Positions 8,801 through 17,292 of a stretch of 56,106 bases of DNA are shown piece after piece. The DNA comes from Lachnospiraceae bacterium (GTDB lineage Bacteria > Bacillota > Clostridia > Lachnospirales > Lachnospiraceae), in NCBI GenBank assembly GCA_017437785.1, contig JAFRXH010000089.1:1-56106 (forward strand). Direction: 5' to 3'. A model generated the notes under the pieces. It had not been told where the DNA came from, ran no database searches, and was given only the letters and a program-made list of their open reading frames with translations. The position numbers and the translations under genes are program-made. Position 1 is the first letter of the stretch. Each line of letters starts with the position of its first letter.

Positions 8801-9349
8801 CTTCTGCTCCAGTCCGTTATCATAGGTAAGTCCGTCTTTTTTACCGTCCTTGCGGATAGCATTGATCGAAACTCCGGCATTTCTGCCTTCCTTCTGATCA
8901 TACTTCATCTTAAATGTCAGCCTCGAAAAAGAATCGGCATTATCATCAGACTCTTCTCCTGCTTCAACATCATCACTTATAAGTCCGTCTTCGTAGCCGC
9001 TGCCGCTTTCTTCTTCAGCTGCAGGCTCCTGCTCATCTTCGGGTGCAGTCACTTCATCTTCGGAAACGGTTTCGTTCTCCGATACGGCAGTCTCTTCTTC
9101 CTCTGCTGCCTCATCTTCGCTTACCGAATCTCCCGATACCGCATCTTCCGGTATCTTCTCCTCCTCTGCAGCATCCTCAGATACCGCCTCATCATCGGAA
9201 ACCGCAGCCTCATCATCCGATATGCTGACGCCCTCCTCTTCGACCACTGTCTCTTCTCCCGCTGCATACACTGCCAGCTGTGGTGTCATCTCACCGCAGC
9301 AGAGCGTAAGGATCAGTATCCAGCTCAAAACTCTACGCAACTTTTTCAT
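5843..9349 (-). CDS. Large secreted Ig-like-repeat surface protein (1168 aa)
   Basis: Residues 1-30 form a signal peptide (basic KKLRR, hydrophobic core, AVYAAG cleavage region). Residues about 32-140 are an acidic low-complexity tract of repeated VS-(D/E)-DE units. The middle holds beta-rich Ig-like segments and one with the AIPGDVVISKDTRVRLSCDT pattern of chitobiase/Fn3-like domains. The C-terminal half is a run of about 90-residue modules, each with a YTG-like strand, a G-x-DY-x-(V/I)-x-Y motif and a G-NYTG-x-(I/L) closing strand. No LPXTG motif, C-terminal membrane helix or S-layer homology domain is visible, so the mode of anchoring is unclear. Start ATG 9349 has a strong AAGGAGG site. 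A role in adhesion or glycan binding is inference. Confidence 0.8.
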   Translation of the reverse strand: MKKLRRVLSWILILTLCCGEMTPQLAVYAAGEETVVEEEGVSISDDEAAVSDDEAVSEDAAEEEKIPEDAVSGDSVSEDEAAEEEETAVSENETVSEDEVTAPEDEQEPAAEEESGSGYEDGLISDDVEAGEESDDNADSFSRLTFKMKYDQKEGRNAGVSINAIRKDGKKDGLTYDNGLEQKATLRAAEAAIYYSNTRPDGRNYDTIYNDNDTAKGKARKEILIREGANGGEAANIFRSVSLNSLLSDSYHYMAVGHVVFQGTHYWALELTEFPTNLANRNPRVEDVNVTIDVLDKFLSNKDVSASLAAGTKIKVDTNVAKDLPTFSGYVVSREHKPENAKLPVITDAPVWKADNKLQASIKNNKLTVKADEGTDGNITATIKLANKEFSFTYPVHVIVHVKSISISVNNTVVALDDTTTATVKVLPLDADDTSFTLKADNDKVVRIKKPAKKNDPYVLEGAGAGKTKVWALPTDDYNKVKASVEITVDGDDEICDVYAIPGDVVISKDTRVRLSCDTLGADIYYLIYGYVVHVDEDGSIEWEFGEEDQKKRAAVYTPGKETEDNAYFTKYSEPITISGNSYIRAVAVKEALDVSGNKIYKVSDHTDWLYMLDSNDWGDVITLDRGEYETPADLPKGLWVAEASMPELTYTGKALKPDSFRVYYNNRRLIYKKDYTIKYSNNINASTETSSANACFKFKGNIVAELNKSFYIAPADLSYAQVAGAGAVAGSTEKDIRIKLTLGGRKLKAGVDFFVDTDEVDLSKAGDYTVTIRGTGNYMGELKHAFKVVEKKKEIPAAEKLENFKKAVTIKLSQEVYDYSPDGCYPTVSVNKGSEVLTEGEDYLISYKNGDKAGKATVVVTGLEKAGYKGSISKKYKINKVDISKGQYEVSPDVLAIYQKGGTKIDMLVGRKNGDEYVYLREGIDYKVTYKNNKKAANQSAAKAPSFTVEGKGGYKGKLGPYKFSILPQFIGGLEGTATDVVWKNKPGNYVCKPVIYDTTGKKLKAGTDYDNKDLAYRYDENCYVHVKGKTAAELRVAGAPVGDDDIPDAGTLLHVRVNGKGNYTGSIRIRYRLITQSISKFKANIADQVYTGSEIILNRSDIRFTNGLKTNEFEIVGYSNNIEAGKASVTVRGLGNYGGTLTIKFNIVKLEKHDWINNWKGMIIAD

Positions 9350-9375
9350 CTTTATGCCTCCTTAATTGATTGTGT

Positions 9376-9423
9376 AAAAAACCCGCACGGTATGCACAGT
9401 ATATTCCCCTGCGTCTATACCGC
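9376..9423 (-). terminator. Imperfect hairpin plus U-tract in the leader of the 1168-aa gene
   Basis: On the minus strand GCGGTAT (9423-9417) pairs with ATACCG (9393-9388), with a shorter inner GCAG/CTGTGC pairing, and is followed by GCGGGTTTTTT. It lies between a TATAAT box and the start codon of the secreted protein gene. It could therefore be the polC terminator or an attenuator inside the leader. Confidence 0.45.
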
Positions 9424-9437
9424 AAAGGATCCCTGCT

Positions 9438-9446
9438 ATTATATCA
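9438..9446 (-). promoter_or_regulatory. Extended -10 promoter upstream of the 1168-aa gene
   Basis: On the minus strand TGATATAAT is a perfect TATAAT with the extended TGn element. The upstream region is a T/A-rich stretch without a good -35. It is about 90 bp before the start codon, giving a leader that includes the hairpin at 9376-9423. Confidence 0.5.
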
Positions 9447-9472
9447 CGTTGTTTAAAAAAATAATAATGTTT

Positions 9473-12400
9473 TCATCCACCCATAAGATCAAATAATGAT
9501 ATCTGGTTGGAACTTGTCATATTGCCCAGTATGCCCAGCTTGTCCAGTGTTTCCATAACGGTCTGGCTGGTCTTGGTCCTTTGCATGAAATCGTCCTTTG
9601 AAAGGAACTCGCCCCTGGCTGCCGCATCCTCTATCAGCTCCGCATTCTTATCACCCAGACCCGATATCGATGTAAAGGAAGGCATGATCTTTCCGTCCAC
9701 TACCTGGAAATAAGATGCCTTAGCCTTATAAAGGTCGATGGTCGTGAACTCAAAACCGCGCGCATACATCTCCTGCACGATACGCATATCATCGTAGGTA
9801 TCCTTATCCTTCGGCAATGCGGTCTTATCATTTAGCTTCGACTTGATGATAGCCATGTGCTCTTCAAGTCTTGCCTTTCCCAGACACATCAGCTCGTAAT
9901 CAAAAGCCGATGCCCTTATGGAGAAATATGCACAGTAATATGCCAGCGGATAGTTTATCTTGCAGTATGCTATACGCCAGGCCATCATTACATAAGCAGC
10001 CGCATGAGCCTTGGGGAACATATACTGTATCTTTGAGCAGGACTCTATATACCATTCCGGGACGTTATGCTCACGCATGTGATCCGTCCATACCGCCCAC
10101 TTTTCGTCGACCTTATGCTTGGCCACAGCGCCCTTTCGCACGGCTTCCATGATATTAAAGGATTCCTCGCTCTCAAGCCCCATCTGTATCAGATAGGTCA
10201 TGATATCATCACGTGTACATACGGCTGTTGATATGGTCGCTATACCGTTCAGTATCAGATCCTTTGCATTTCCCAGCCACACATCTGTACCGTGGGAAAG
10301 TCCCGATATACGCACCAGATCGGCAAAACTCTTAGGCTGTGCATCTATAAGCATCTGCATTGCGAAGTCGGTACCGAATTCCGGTATACCCAGCGCTCCC
10401 AGCTGCGTCCCTCCTATATCGTCCGGCGTTATCCCCAGTGCCGACGTATTCTGGAACAGGCTCATGACCCCCTTATCGTCCAGCGGTATCGTCAAAGGAT
10501 CGATACCTGTTATATCCTGCAGCATCCTTATCATCGTAGGATCATCATGCCCCAGTATATCCAGCTTTAAGAGGTTATGGTCTATGGAATGGTAATCAAA
10601 GTGAGTGGTCACCGTATCCGTTTCCAGGTCGTTCGCGGGGTGCTGTGTAGGTGTGAACGAATTGATATCTTCGCCCACAGGCAGCACCACTATACCGCCG
10701 GGATGCTGTCCGGTAGTACGCCTTATGCCCACGATATTGGGAACCATACGTTCCACTTCCACGTCACGCTTTACTATACCGTTCTCGCGGAAGTAATTCT
10801 TTATATAGCCGAATGCCGTCTTATCTGCCACGGTACCTATGGTACCGGCACGATAGGTCTGGCCGGCGCCGAATATAACCTCGGTATATTTGTGCGCTTT
10901 CGACTGATACTCACCTGAAAAATTAAGATCGATATCCGGCTCCTTGTTTCCCTTAAATCCCAGGAAAGTCTCAAAAGGTATGTCGAATCCGTCCTTCTTA
11001 AGTTCCGCTCCGCATCTGGGGCATTTCTTAGAAGGCATATCGCAGCCCGCGGTACCCGCATAGGCCTTAACCTCCGGGGAGTCAAAGTCACTGTAATGGC
11101 ACTCAAGGCAGTAGTAATGCGGCGAAAGGGGATTTACCTCCGTTATACCGGCCATGGTAGCAACAAAGGACGAACCTACCGAACCACGTGAACCTACCAG
11201 ATATCCGTCTTCCACCGATTTCCAAACCAGCTTCTGCGCTATTATGTACATAACGGCAAACCCGTTGCTGATTATGGAATTCAGCTCTCTCTCGAGTCTT
11301 GCCTCCACTATCTGCGGCAGCGGATCTCCGTACATCTCATGCGCCTTGTCATAGCATATCTTACGCAGCGTCTTGTCGGAATCCGCTATTACAGGCGGGC
11401 ACTTATCCGGCCTTACCGGGCTGATACGGTCGCACATATCCGCTATAAGATTGGTATTGGTTATGACCACTTCCTCTGCCTTGTCAAACCCAAGGTAGGA
11501 GAACTCGTTAAGCATCTCCTCCGTGGTATGAAGATACATGCTCTTTGCATCGTTACGTGCCTTATCCACACGTTTCCCCGCAAGTATTATCGTGCGGTAT
11601 ATCGCATCCTCGGGCTCAATGTAATGCACATCTCCCGTAGCGCATACCGGCTTGTTGTATATCTCTCCCAGCTGTACTATGCGCTTGTTCACGGCTATCA
11701 GGTCATCTACCGTCTGCAGCGTGGGCAGCTTTGAATTTTCCAGCTGGAATTCATTATTGCCTATAGGCTGTATCTCCAGATAATCGTAAAAATCGATTAT
11801 CTCTGCTATCTCTTCATCGGTCTTTCCGTTGATGATGGCCTGGTAGAGCTCGCCGTTGGAGCAGCCGCTGCCCACTATCAGTCCTTCCCTGTATTTGATC
11901 AGTTCCGAACGCGGTATACGCGGATACGGCCAGCGTGCGTTGCGCCCGAAGTACTTAAGGTGAGAGAGGCTTACCAGCTTATACAGATTACGCCTTCCTA
12001 CCTCATTTTTGGCTATTATCACGGCATGATCGGGGTGCAGATCGGCTATCTTATCCTCACTGAGCTGCGACGCAGCATTAAGCTGGGTCAGGTTCTCTAT
12101 CTTGCGCTCCTTTAGCATCTCAAGGAACTTAACAAAGATCAGCGCCGTAGCCTCCGCATCATCAACAGCCCTGTGATGATGGAATGCCGGTATGTTCAGT
12201 TCTTTTGCCAGGTGGTCCAATGTATATTTACCCATGCGGTGCATGAGGAGCCTGGCCAGATCGATGGTATCGGTATGTGTAAAATCATATGTAAGCCCCA
12301 GTTCACCCGCAAAATGCCTGATGAATGAGGTATCAAATCCCGCATTATGCGCAACCAGCACGCAGCCCTCGCAGAACTTAAGAAACTGCGGCAGTATCAC

Positions 12401-14101
12401 ATCGACTCCCGGTGCATCCTTCACCATACTGTCGCTTATGCTGGTGAGCTTTTCTATCTCCAGCGGTATAGGCACTCCCGGATTGATGAATTCCGAGAAG
12501 CGTTCCGTGATCTTGCCGTTTACCACTTTGACCGCACCTATCTCTATGATACGGCTGTGCCCGGGTACAAATCCGGTCGTCTCAAGATCGAATACGACGA
12601 ACGGTGAATCAAGGCTCTGGCCTTTGTCATTTACCACTATCTGCTTTAAGTCGTCTACCATATAGGCTTCAATGCCGTATATTATCTTAAAGCTGTCGTT
12701 CTTCTCCAGCGCATGGCTCGCAAAGGTAAACCCCTGTACATTTCCGTGATCCGTGATCGCTATGGAGGTATGTCCGAAGTGCTTTGCCACTTTTATTATG
12801 TCAGCCGCATCTCCGCAGGCATCCATATCACTCATCTTTGTATGACAGTGCAGCTCCACTCTCTTCCTGGCCGCAAAATCTTCACGCCGGCTGCGGAAGT
12901 CGGGGATCTTCTTGATACCTATGATATTGATCAGCTCCAGCTCACGATCAAAATCATCATACTTGGGCATGCCCTTTACCTTGATGAAAGATCCCGTCTT
13001 GACCGCAGGGCGCATCTCCTCCGCAAGCTCAGGTGTTAAGAATATCTTGATCCTTATCGAATCACTGAAATCCGTGATCGTGTACTTGAATATGAAGTTG
13101 CCCGTCTTCCTGAGGCACACCTCATCAAAGCCGGTGACCTGACCTCTTATGATCACCGCCCCTATCTCTTCTTCCACGGATGATATCTCATCGGGTTCTC
13201 CCTCAAAACTCCTGCCGTAGATCAGATCCGGATCATCACTCATCTTAAGCTTCTTTACGCTGCCTGCGAAGTTTCCGCCGCTGTCTTTCTTTGAATATTT
13301 TGACGAGCTTTTCTTTTCAGCGCCCGAAGCAGCGCTCTTATCCTTACTCTCCTTATCCTTAACGGGAGCTGCAGCCTCTTTTGTTTCCTTTGCCGGCTTC
13401 TTAAGTTCAGCGGCTGCTTTTTTTGTTTCGTCCGCTTCCGTTTCCGCAGCTTTTTTCTCGGCGATACCGCCTAAAAGTTCCTCTGTCACGCCGGCAGCGG
13501 CGGATTCCCTCATACTCATACGCTCGATGGTATCCTGCATGATGCTCTCCACCATATGGCGGCTGCGCATCTCGCTTTCCTCACGGTAACGGCTCTCTTT
13601 CTTCTCCGTGTACTCGATGCGCGTATTCAGGTCAAGATGGAAACGGTCCTGGAATACCTTATCGCAAAAGTCGATTATCTGCTGTTCCTTCTGCTTTGCG
13701 ACAAAGCTCTCGGGTATCAGCAGGGTAAGGACTCCGTCCGATACCTTGCGCGCGGTATTCCTCATCACGGTATACATCACCCTGTCCTTTAAGATCATCT
13801 CGCTTAAGAGGCTGTCAAAGTAATTCTCTACCACATATGCCGCATCATACTGATCGTTAAGATGATAATCCTCGATGATCGAGGTGCTGAGCCCCTTGCT
13901 TGTAAAAAGAGCGCTGTCAAGCTCCTTCTGAAGGGCAAAGATATGGTCTTTGGTTATCATCCTGTCATACGATATATATATCTTTACACGTGATTCATCC
14001 TGCTTGACCACTACACGGTCAATATCAACATCCTCAAAAAGACGCTTAAGATCGTCACGTATATCAAGCATCCCAAATGTTTCGCTGAATCTCTTACTCA
14101 T
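9473..14101 (-). CDS. polC: DNA polymerase III alpha subunit, PolC type
   Basis: A 1542-residue replicative polymerase of the Gram-positive type. Order: N-terminal domain, a Lys/Ala/Glu-rich linker (about residues 205-285), OB fold (about 300-400, EEIGAVIIRGQVTGFDEV), PHP domain (about 415, VELHCHTKMSD), a DEDD 3'-5' proofreading exonuclease inserted in it (about 505, FDLETTG; later HHHRAVDDAEAT), the catalytic palm (YLVGSRGSVGSSF and PDIDLNFS near residue 1055), a Zn-binding Cys set (C-x-x-C and C-P-R-C near 1020-1040) and a C-terminal domain. Most PolC proteins are about 1430-1450 aa; the extra length is partly the linker. ispG lies 7 bp upstream, the usual ispG-polC arrangement of Firmicutes. 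Confidence 0.97.
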   Translation of the reverse strand: MSKRFSETFGMLDIRDDLKRLFEDVDIDRVVVKQDESRVKIYISYDRMITKDHIFALQKELDSALFTSKGLSTSIIEDYHLNDQYDAAYVVENYFDSLLSEMILKDRVMYTVMRNTARKVSDGVLTLLIPESFVAKQKEQQIIDFCDKVFQDRFHLDLNTRIEYTEKKESRYREESEMRSRHMVESIMQDTIERMSMRESAAAGVTEELLGGIAEKKAAETEADETKKAAAELKKPAKETKEAAAPVKDKESKDKSAASGAEKKSSSKYSKKDSGGNFAGSVKKLKMSDDPDLIYGRSFEGEPDEISSVEEEIGAVIIRGQVTGFDEVCLRKTGNFIFKYTITDFSDSIRIKIFLTPELAEEMRPAVKTGSFIKVKGMPKYDDFDRELELINIIGIKKIPDFRSRREDFAARKRVELHCHTKMSDMDACGDAADIIKVAKHFGHTSIAITDHGNVQGFTFASHALEKNDSFKIIYGIEAYMVDDLKQIVVNDKGQSLDSPFVVFDLETTGFVPGHSRIIEIGAVKVVNGKITERFSEFINPGVPIPLEIEKLTSISDSMVKDAPGVDVILPQFLKFCEGCVLVAHNAGFDTSFIRHFAGELGLTYDFTHTDTIDLARLLMHRMGKYTLDHLAKELNIPAFHHHRAVDDAEATALIFVKFLEMLKERKIENLTQLNAASQLSEDKIADLHPDHAVIIAKNEVGRRNLYKLVSLSHLKYFGRNARWPYPRIPRSELIKYREGLIVGSGCSNGELYQAIINGKTDEEIAEIIDFYDYLEIQPIGNNEFQLENSKLPTLQTVDDLIAVNKRIVQLGEIYNKPVCATGDVHYIEPEDAIYRTIILAGKRVDKARNDAKSMYLHTTEEMLNEFSYLGFDKAEEVVITNTNLIADMCDRISPVRPDKCPPVIADSDKTLRKICYDKAHEMYGDPLPQIVEARLERELNSIISNGFAVMYIIAQKLVWKSVEDGYLVGSRGSVGSSFVATMAGITEVNPLSPHYYCLECHYSDFDSPEVKAYAGTAGCDMPSKKCPRCGAELKKDGFDIPFETFLGFKGNKEPDIDLNFSGEYQSKAHKYTEVIFGAGQTYRAGTIGTVADKTAFGYIKNYFRENGIVKRDVEVERMVPNIVGIRRTTGQHPGGIVVLPVGEDINSFTPTQHPANDLETDTVTTHFDYHSIDHNLLKLDILGHDDPTMIRMLQDITGIDPLTIPLDDKGVMSLFQNTSALGITPDDIGGTQLGALGIPEFGTDFAMQMLIDAQPKSFADLVRISGLSHGTDVWLGNAKDLILNGIATISTAVCTRDDIMTYLIQMGLESEESFNIMEAVRKGAVAKHKVDEKWAVWTDHMREHNVPEWYIESCSKIQYMFPKAHAAAYVMMAWRIAYCKINYPLAYYCAYFSIRASAFDYELMCLGKARLEEHMAIIKSKLNDKTALPKDKDTYDDMRIVQEMYARGFEFTTIDLYKAKASYFQVVDGKIMPSFTSISGLGDKNAELIEDAAARGEFLSKDDFMQRTKTSQTVMETLDKLGILGNMTSSNQISLFDLMGG

Positions 14102-14108
14102 ACTTCAC

Positions 14109-15182
14109 TTATTCCCTGATCATCTGTTCCAATTCGTTCCTTAAAGCATCAAGCAGCTCACTCTCCGGCATCTTGCGGATGATCTGCCCCTTCTTGATCA
14201 GCAGGCCCTCACCGTTGCCCCCTGCTATTCCTATATCGGCCTCCTTAGCCTCTCCCGGGCCGTTAACGGCGCATCCCATGACCGCCACCCTTATGTCCTT
14301 CTGCTTAGGCAGTTTTATGGTCCGTACCATCTCTTCCACACGTCCGGCAAGGCCTATCAGGTCGATCTTTGTCCTGCCGCAGGTCGGACAGCTTACCACT
14401 TCTATGCCTCCGCTTCTGAGTCCCAGGCTGCGCAATATCAGTTTGGCAGACCGCACTTCCTCAACCGGATCACCTGTCAGCGATACTCTTATCGTATCTC
14501 CTATGCCCTTTTCAAGTATTATGCCTATGCCCAGGGCGCTCTTGATATTACCGGATATCAATGTGCCCGCTTCTGTTATACCCACATGCAGCGGGTAAGG
14601 CGTCTTTCCGGCCAGCTCCTCATGGGCCGCGATGCTCATCCGAACATTTGATGACTTGATGCTTATCACGATATTACCGTAATCGCATTCCTCGATCATC
14701 CTCACCTTATCCAGTGCACTCTCCACTATGCCCTGAGCGGTCACTCCGTGGTATTTATCTACCAGTGCCGCCTCCAGCGATCCGGAATTCACTCCCACCC
14801 TGATAGGGATATCCTTTGCCTTTGCCGCCCTTACCACTTCCTTGAGCTTCTCCTCCCCGCCTATATTTCCGGGGTTGATACGTATCTTGTCCGCGCCGTG
14901 TTCTATCGCTGCCAGCGCACACTTATGGTCAAAATGTATATCCGCCACCAGCGGGATGTGTATATGGCTCTTTATCTCATCCAGAGCCTCTGCTGCAGCT
15001 ATCGTAGGCACAGTACAGCGTATTATCTCGCAGCCTTCCTCTTCAAGTTTAAGTATCTGCTCTATCGTGGCCTTCGCATCCTCTGTGGGTGTATTGGTCA
15101 TGGACTGGATCAGTATGGGGCTGCCTCCGCCTATCACACGATCTCCGATCTTTATCTTTTTTGTTTCATCACGAAATGCCAT
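14109..15182 (-). CDS. ispG: 4-hydroxy-3-methylbut-2-enyl diphosphate synthase (flavodoxin)
   Basis: A 357-residue iron-sulfur enzyme of the MEP isoprenoid pathway. It converts MEcPP to HMBPP using a [4Fe-4S] cluster. Ligands are visible as CPTC (Cys265, Cys268), Cys304 in GCAVNGPGEA and Glu311, with the same spacing as in E. coli IspG. The N-terminal TIM-barrel signature SPILIQSMTNT is present. I chose ATG 15182, which has GGAGG 5 nt upstream; the frame extends 21 codons further to 15245 without a binding site. polC follows after 7 bp. The usual upstream partners dxr and rseP are not present; a protein kinase gene lies there instead. Confidence 0.96.
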   Translation of the reverse strand: MAFRDETKKIKIGDRVIGGGSPILIQSMTNTPTEDAKATIEQILKLEEEGCEIIRCTVPTIAAAEALDEIKSHIHIPLVADIHFDHKCALAAIEHGADKIRINPGNIGGEEKLKEVVRAAKAKDIPIRVGVNSGSLEAALVDKYHGVTAQGIVESALDKVRMIEECDYGNIVISIKSSNVRMSIAAHEELAGKTPYPLHVGITEAGTLISGNIKSALGIGIILEKGIGDTIRVSLTGDPVEEVRSAKLILRSLGLRSGGIEVVSCPTCGRTKIDLIGLAGRVEEMVRTIKLPKQKDIRVAVMGCAVNGPGEAKEADIGIAGGNGEGLLIKKGQIIRKMPESELLDALRNELEQMIRE

Positions 15183-15253
15183 GTCTTCCTCCTTATGCCT
15201 GCCCCTTAAGCGGGGTGTGCCTATGACTGCAATATGCTCTCTCACGAGATGGG

Positions 15254-15262
15254 ATTATATCA
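15254..15262 (-). promoter_or_regulatory. Extended -10 promoter of ispG-polC
   Basis: On the minus strand TGATATAAT (TGn plus perfect TATAAT) lies about 70 bp upstream of the ispG start. The region further upstream has TTGTCA, but at 27 bp it is too far to be the -35, and a T7 run lies between. This suggests that ispG-polC is transcribed independently of the kinase gene. Confidence 0.5.
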
Positions 15263-15300
15263 TACCCGGACTTTCAAAAAAAGGATTGACAAAAGCATCT

Positions 15301-16368
15301 TTATATGAAATACCCGCTGTTTGAGTCTTTTTCCGTAAGTATTATATTCCAGCTGCGCTGCAGCACAAATCCGCCGTCATGAAAAAGTTCATCCCTTACC
15401 ATCCCCCATATAAGGCTTAAGAGCGCCGCACTGTAAGCAAACAGTTCCGCCCCTGCTGCGGGTGTGTTCATGTGCCTCAGCCACAGCAGCATGCACAGCA
15501 CGGCGACCTGAGCCCACATCAGTATCTGATACATGTGCTCCTCTGCAGCATTCAGCAGTATCTCCCTGCCGGGCTTTATCTTATCCAGCCTTTCCAGAAG
15601 AGCCGTGCCGTTTGCGGGGCGTTTTGACGCATCTGCCGACAGGCATGCATCGATCAGCTTCTTTGATGATCTGCTTACCATCCGCCCCAGTTCCTCACCG
15701 CATAACGGATGGAAAGGCGGCGCCGCGGGATCCACTGCGCTCAGCATATACGAATATACGGCTGCCATTGCATATACATCCGCATCTGCCCTTACCGCTC
15801 CCTTCATTAACTGCTCCGGTGCGGCGTAGCCCCTGGTCCCGCAGATCTGTGATTCTTTAAACGCCCCGTTATCCGTAAGCGCCGTCCCGAAATCCAGAAG
15901 GCGCAGCTCTTTATTCCCGCTTATCACAAAGTTAGACGGCTTAATGTCCCTGTATAGTATCCGGGGCCTGCAGTTATGCAAAAAAGCCACAATGTCGCAC
16001 AGCTTCTTCATCAGTGCCAGAGCTTCCTCCTCATCCAGAGGGGCATTCCTGCGTATATACTCCTCCAGCGTGATTCCTTCCACATATTCCATTACCAGCA
16101 CGCTGCAGTCTTCATCCTCAAAGAAGTCTACCGGATAAGGTATGCGCCGGTCTTTTAACAGCTTCATCCTCTCCGCCTCTGTCCTGAGGCAGCGCCTTAA
16201 CACCCCGTCCTTTTCTCCCATAGCCATCTTCATGGCAAAACGTGTATGAAGCTGTGTATGCTCGGCCAGCCACACTGCTCCCATCCCGCCTTCTCCCAGT
16301 TTACGTATCAGCCTGTATCTTCCGATCTCTATCCCGCTCCCGTCGCTTTTTATATCCATCTCTGCCAT
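15301..16368 (-). CDS. Membrane-associated Ser/Thr protein kinase without PASTA domains
   Basis: A 355-residue eukaryotic-type (Hanks) kinase. The glycine loop LGEGGMGAVW is at 24-33, the ATP-binding Lys is Lys47 in FAMKMAM, the catalytic loop is YRDIKPSN at 139-146 (Tyr in place of the usual His, a known variant), DFG is at 159-161 and APE at 183-185. Two short hydrophobic segments follow near residues 283-299 and 308-325, so the protein is probably membrane-bound with a cytosolic kinase domain. There are no extracellular PASTA repeats, unlike PrkC. The PP2C phosphatase gene lies 65 bp upstream in the same direction, forming a kinase/phosphatase pair. The targets are unknown. Confidence 0.9.
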   Translation of the reverse strand: MAEMDIKSDGSGIEIGRYRLIRKLGEGGMGAVWLAEHTQLHTRFAMKMAMGEKDGVLRRCLRTEAERMKLLKDRRIPYPVDFFEDEDCSVLVMEYVEGITLEEYIRRNAPLDEEEALALMKKLCDIVAFLHNCRPRILYRDIKPSNFVISGNKELRLLDFGTALTDNGAFKESQICGTRGYAAPEQLMKGAVRADADVYAMAAVYSYMLSAVDPAAPPFHPLCGEELGRMVSRSSKKLIDACLSADASKRPANGTALLERLDKIKPGREILLNAAEEHMYQILMWAQVAVLCMLLWLRHMNTPAAGAELFAYSAALLSLIWGMVRDELFHDGGFVLQRSWNIILTEKDSNSGYFI

Positions 16369-16433
16369 TTATACCGCTCCCTTTTTTATGCATACCGTCT
16401 TTTCATAAGTATTCTGCTGCTGCCGCTTTACTC

Positions 16434-17138
16434 TCAGCTGCATCCCAGATATATCGCGGACATATTATCAGTACAGCCCCTCCTTACTCCTGCCTTGGCC
16501 AGCGCTCTTAATGCCCTGTCCGCATCCTCTCTCTGCCGGATGCGTTCTCTGCCCAGCGCATTAAGCATATCCTTAGGTTTTATCTTTTCACCGAATCCGT
16601 CGCTGTGCAGCAAAAAGCACATGCCCTTCATTGCCCTTCCGCTGCTCATATGAGGCGCTTTAAAGCTGCCTATGCCTATACATCTGTCCACGCCCCGTTC
16701 GTTCCCCTGGCGGGGCGCCAGGGCTCTTATCTTCCTTCCCAGACTGTATGCCATGGAATCCCCGCTCTGAAACAACAGATAGCGCCTGTTAAAGATGAGC
16801 AGCAGGGTCATGGTAGTACCGCAGCGCAGCCTGTTTTCCAGAGCATACCTTCTTAGCTCTTCATGCACCGTAAACAGCTGTCTCTGCAGGCAGCGCCGGA
16901 TGCGTCCCCTGCTAAATCCGTTTTTGAGCACGGGCGGGAGCTTATCGTAAAACCACACGCTGAGACTCTCCACCAGATAACCGCTGGCCAGCTCCCCCTT
17001 ATCCTCGCCTCCCATACCGTCACAGATAAGCGCCATCGTAAGCTCTCCCGCCCTGGTCTCCATCCTGTGCAGGGCTATCGAATCCTCATTTTTCTCCCTT
17101 CCGCCCTTTTCGTAGAGCAGCGAATAAAAAAGCACCAT
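16434..17138 (-). CDS. PP2C-family protein serine/threonine phosphatase
   Basis: A 234-residue PPM phosphatase. Metal-binding motifs are visible: REKNEDS at residues 14-20, ICDGMGG at 38-44, a DG near SDGFGEKI and the terminal TDNMSAIYLG. It should remove phosphate from Ser/Thr, most likely of the partner kinase encoded 65 bp downstream and of its substrates. I chose ATG 17138 because GGAGGG is 7 nt upstream; the frame opens at 17183 with no binding site. The C-terminal half contains several Arg-rich stretches (RGRIRRCLQRQ, GRERIRQRED). Length is close to the 240-250 aa typical of bacterial Stp-type enzymes. Confidence 0.92.
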   Translation of the reverse strand: MVLFYSLLYEKGGREKNEDSIALHRMETRAGELTMALICDGMGGEDKGELASGYLVESLSVWFYDKLPPVLKNGFSRGRIRRCLQRQLFTVHEELRRYALENRLRCGTTMTLLLIFNRRYLLFQSGDSMAYSLGRKIRALAPRQGNERGVDRCIGIGSFKAPHMSSGRAMKGMCFLLHSDGFGEKIKPKDMLNALGRERIRQREDADRALRALAKAGVRRGCTDNMSAIYLGCS

Positions 17139-17292
17139 AAAAACTCCCTCCTTTAACAGGAATGTTCTTAACGGTACTTCCAAAGATAATATATGATATG
17201 TGCCCGCTATCTGGCGGAATGCAGGGCTTTAAATATGTGTTTGATCGCTGCCAGGCTGAATGTTACAGCAGAACGAAATTAATGTCAAGCCC

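Noticed and set aside
6500-9300. Sortase (LPXTG) anchoring of the two giant secreted proteins
   Set aside because: Neither protein has LPXTG, a C-terminal hydrophobic helix or a positive tail of the right form, and no sortase gene lies in the window.
12192-12665. 157-aa plus-strand ORF inside polC
   Set aside because: It is antisense to the proofreading exonuclease domain of polC, which has clear motifs in its own frame.
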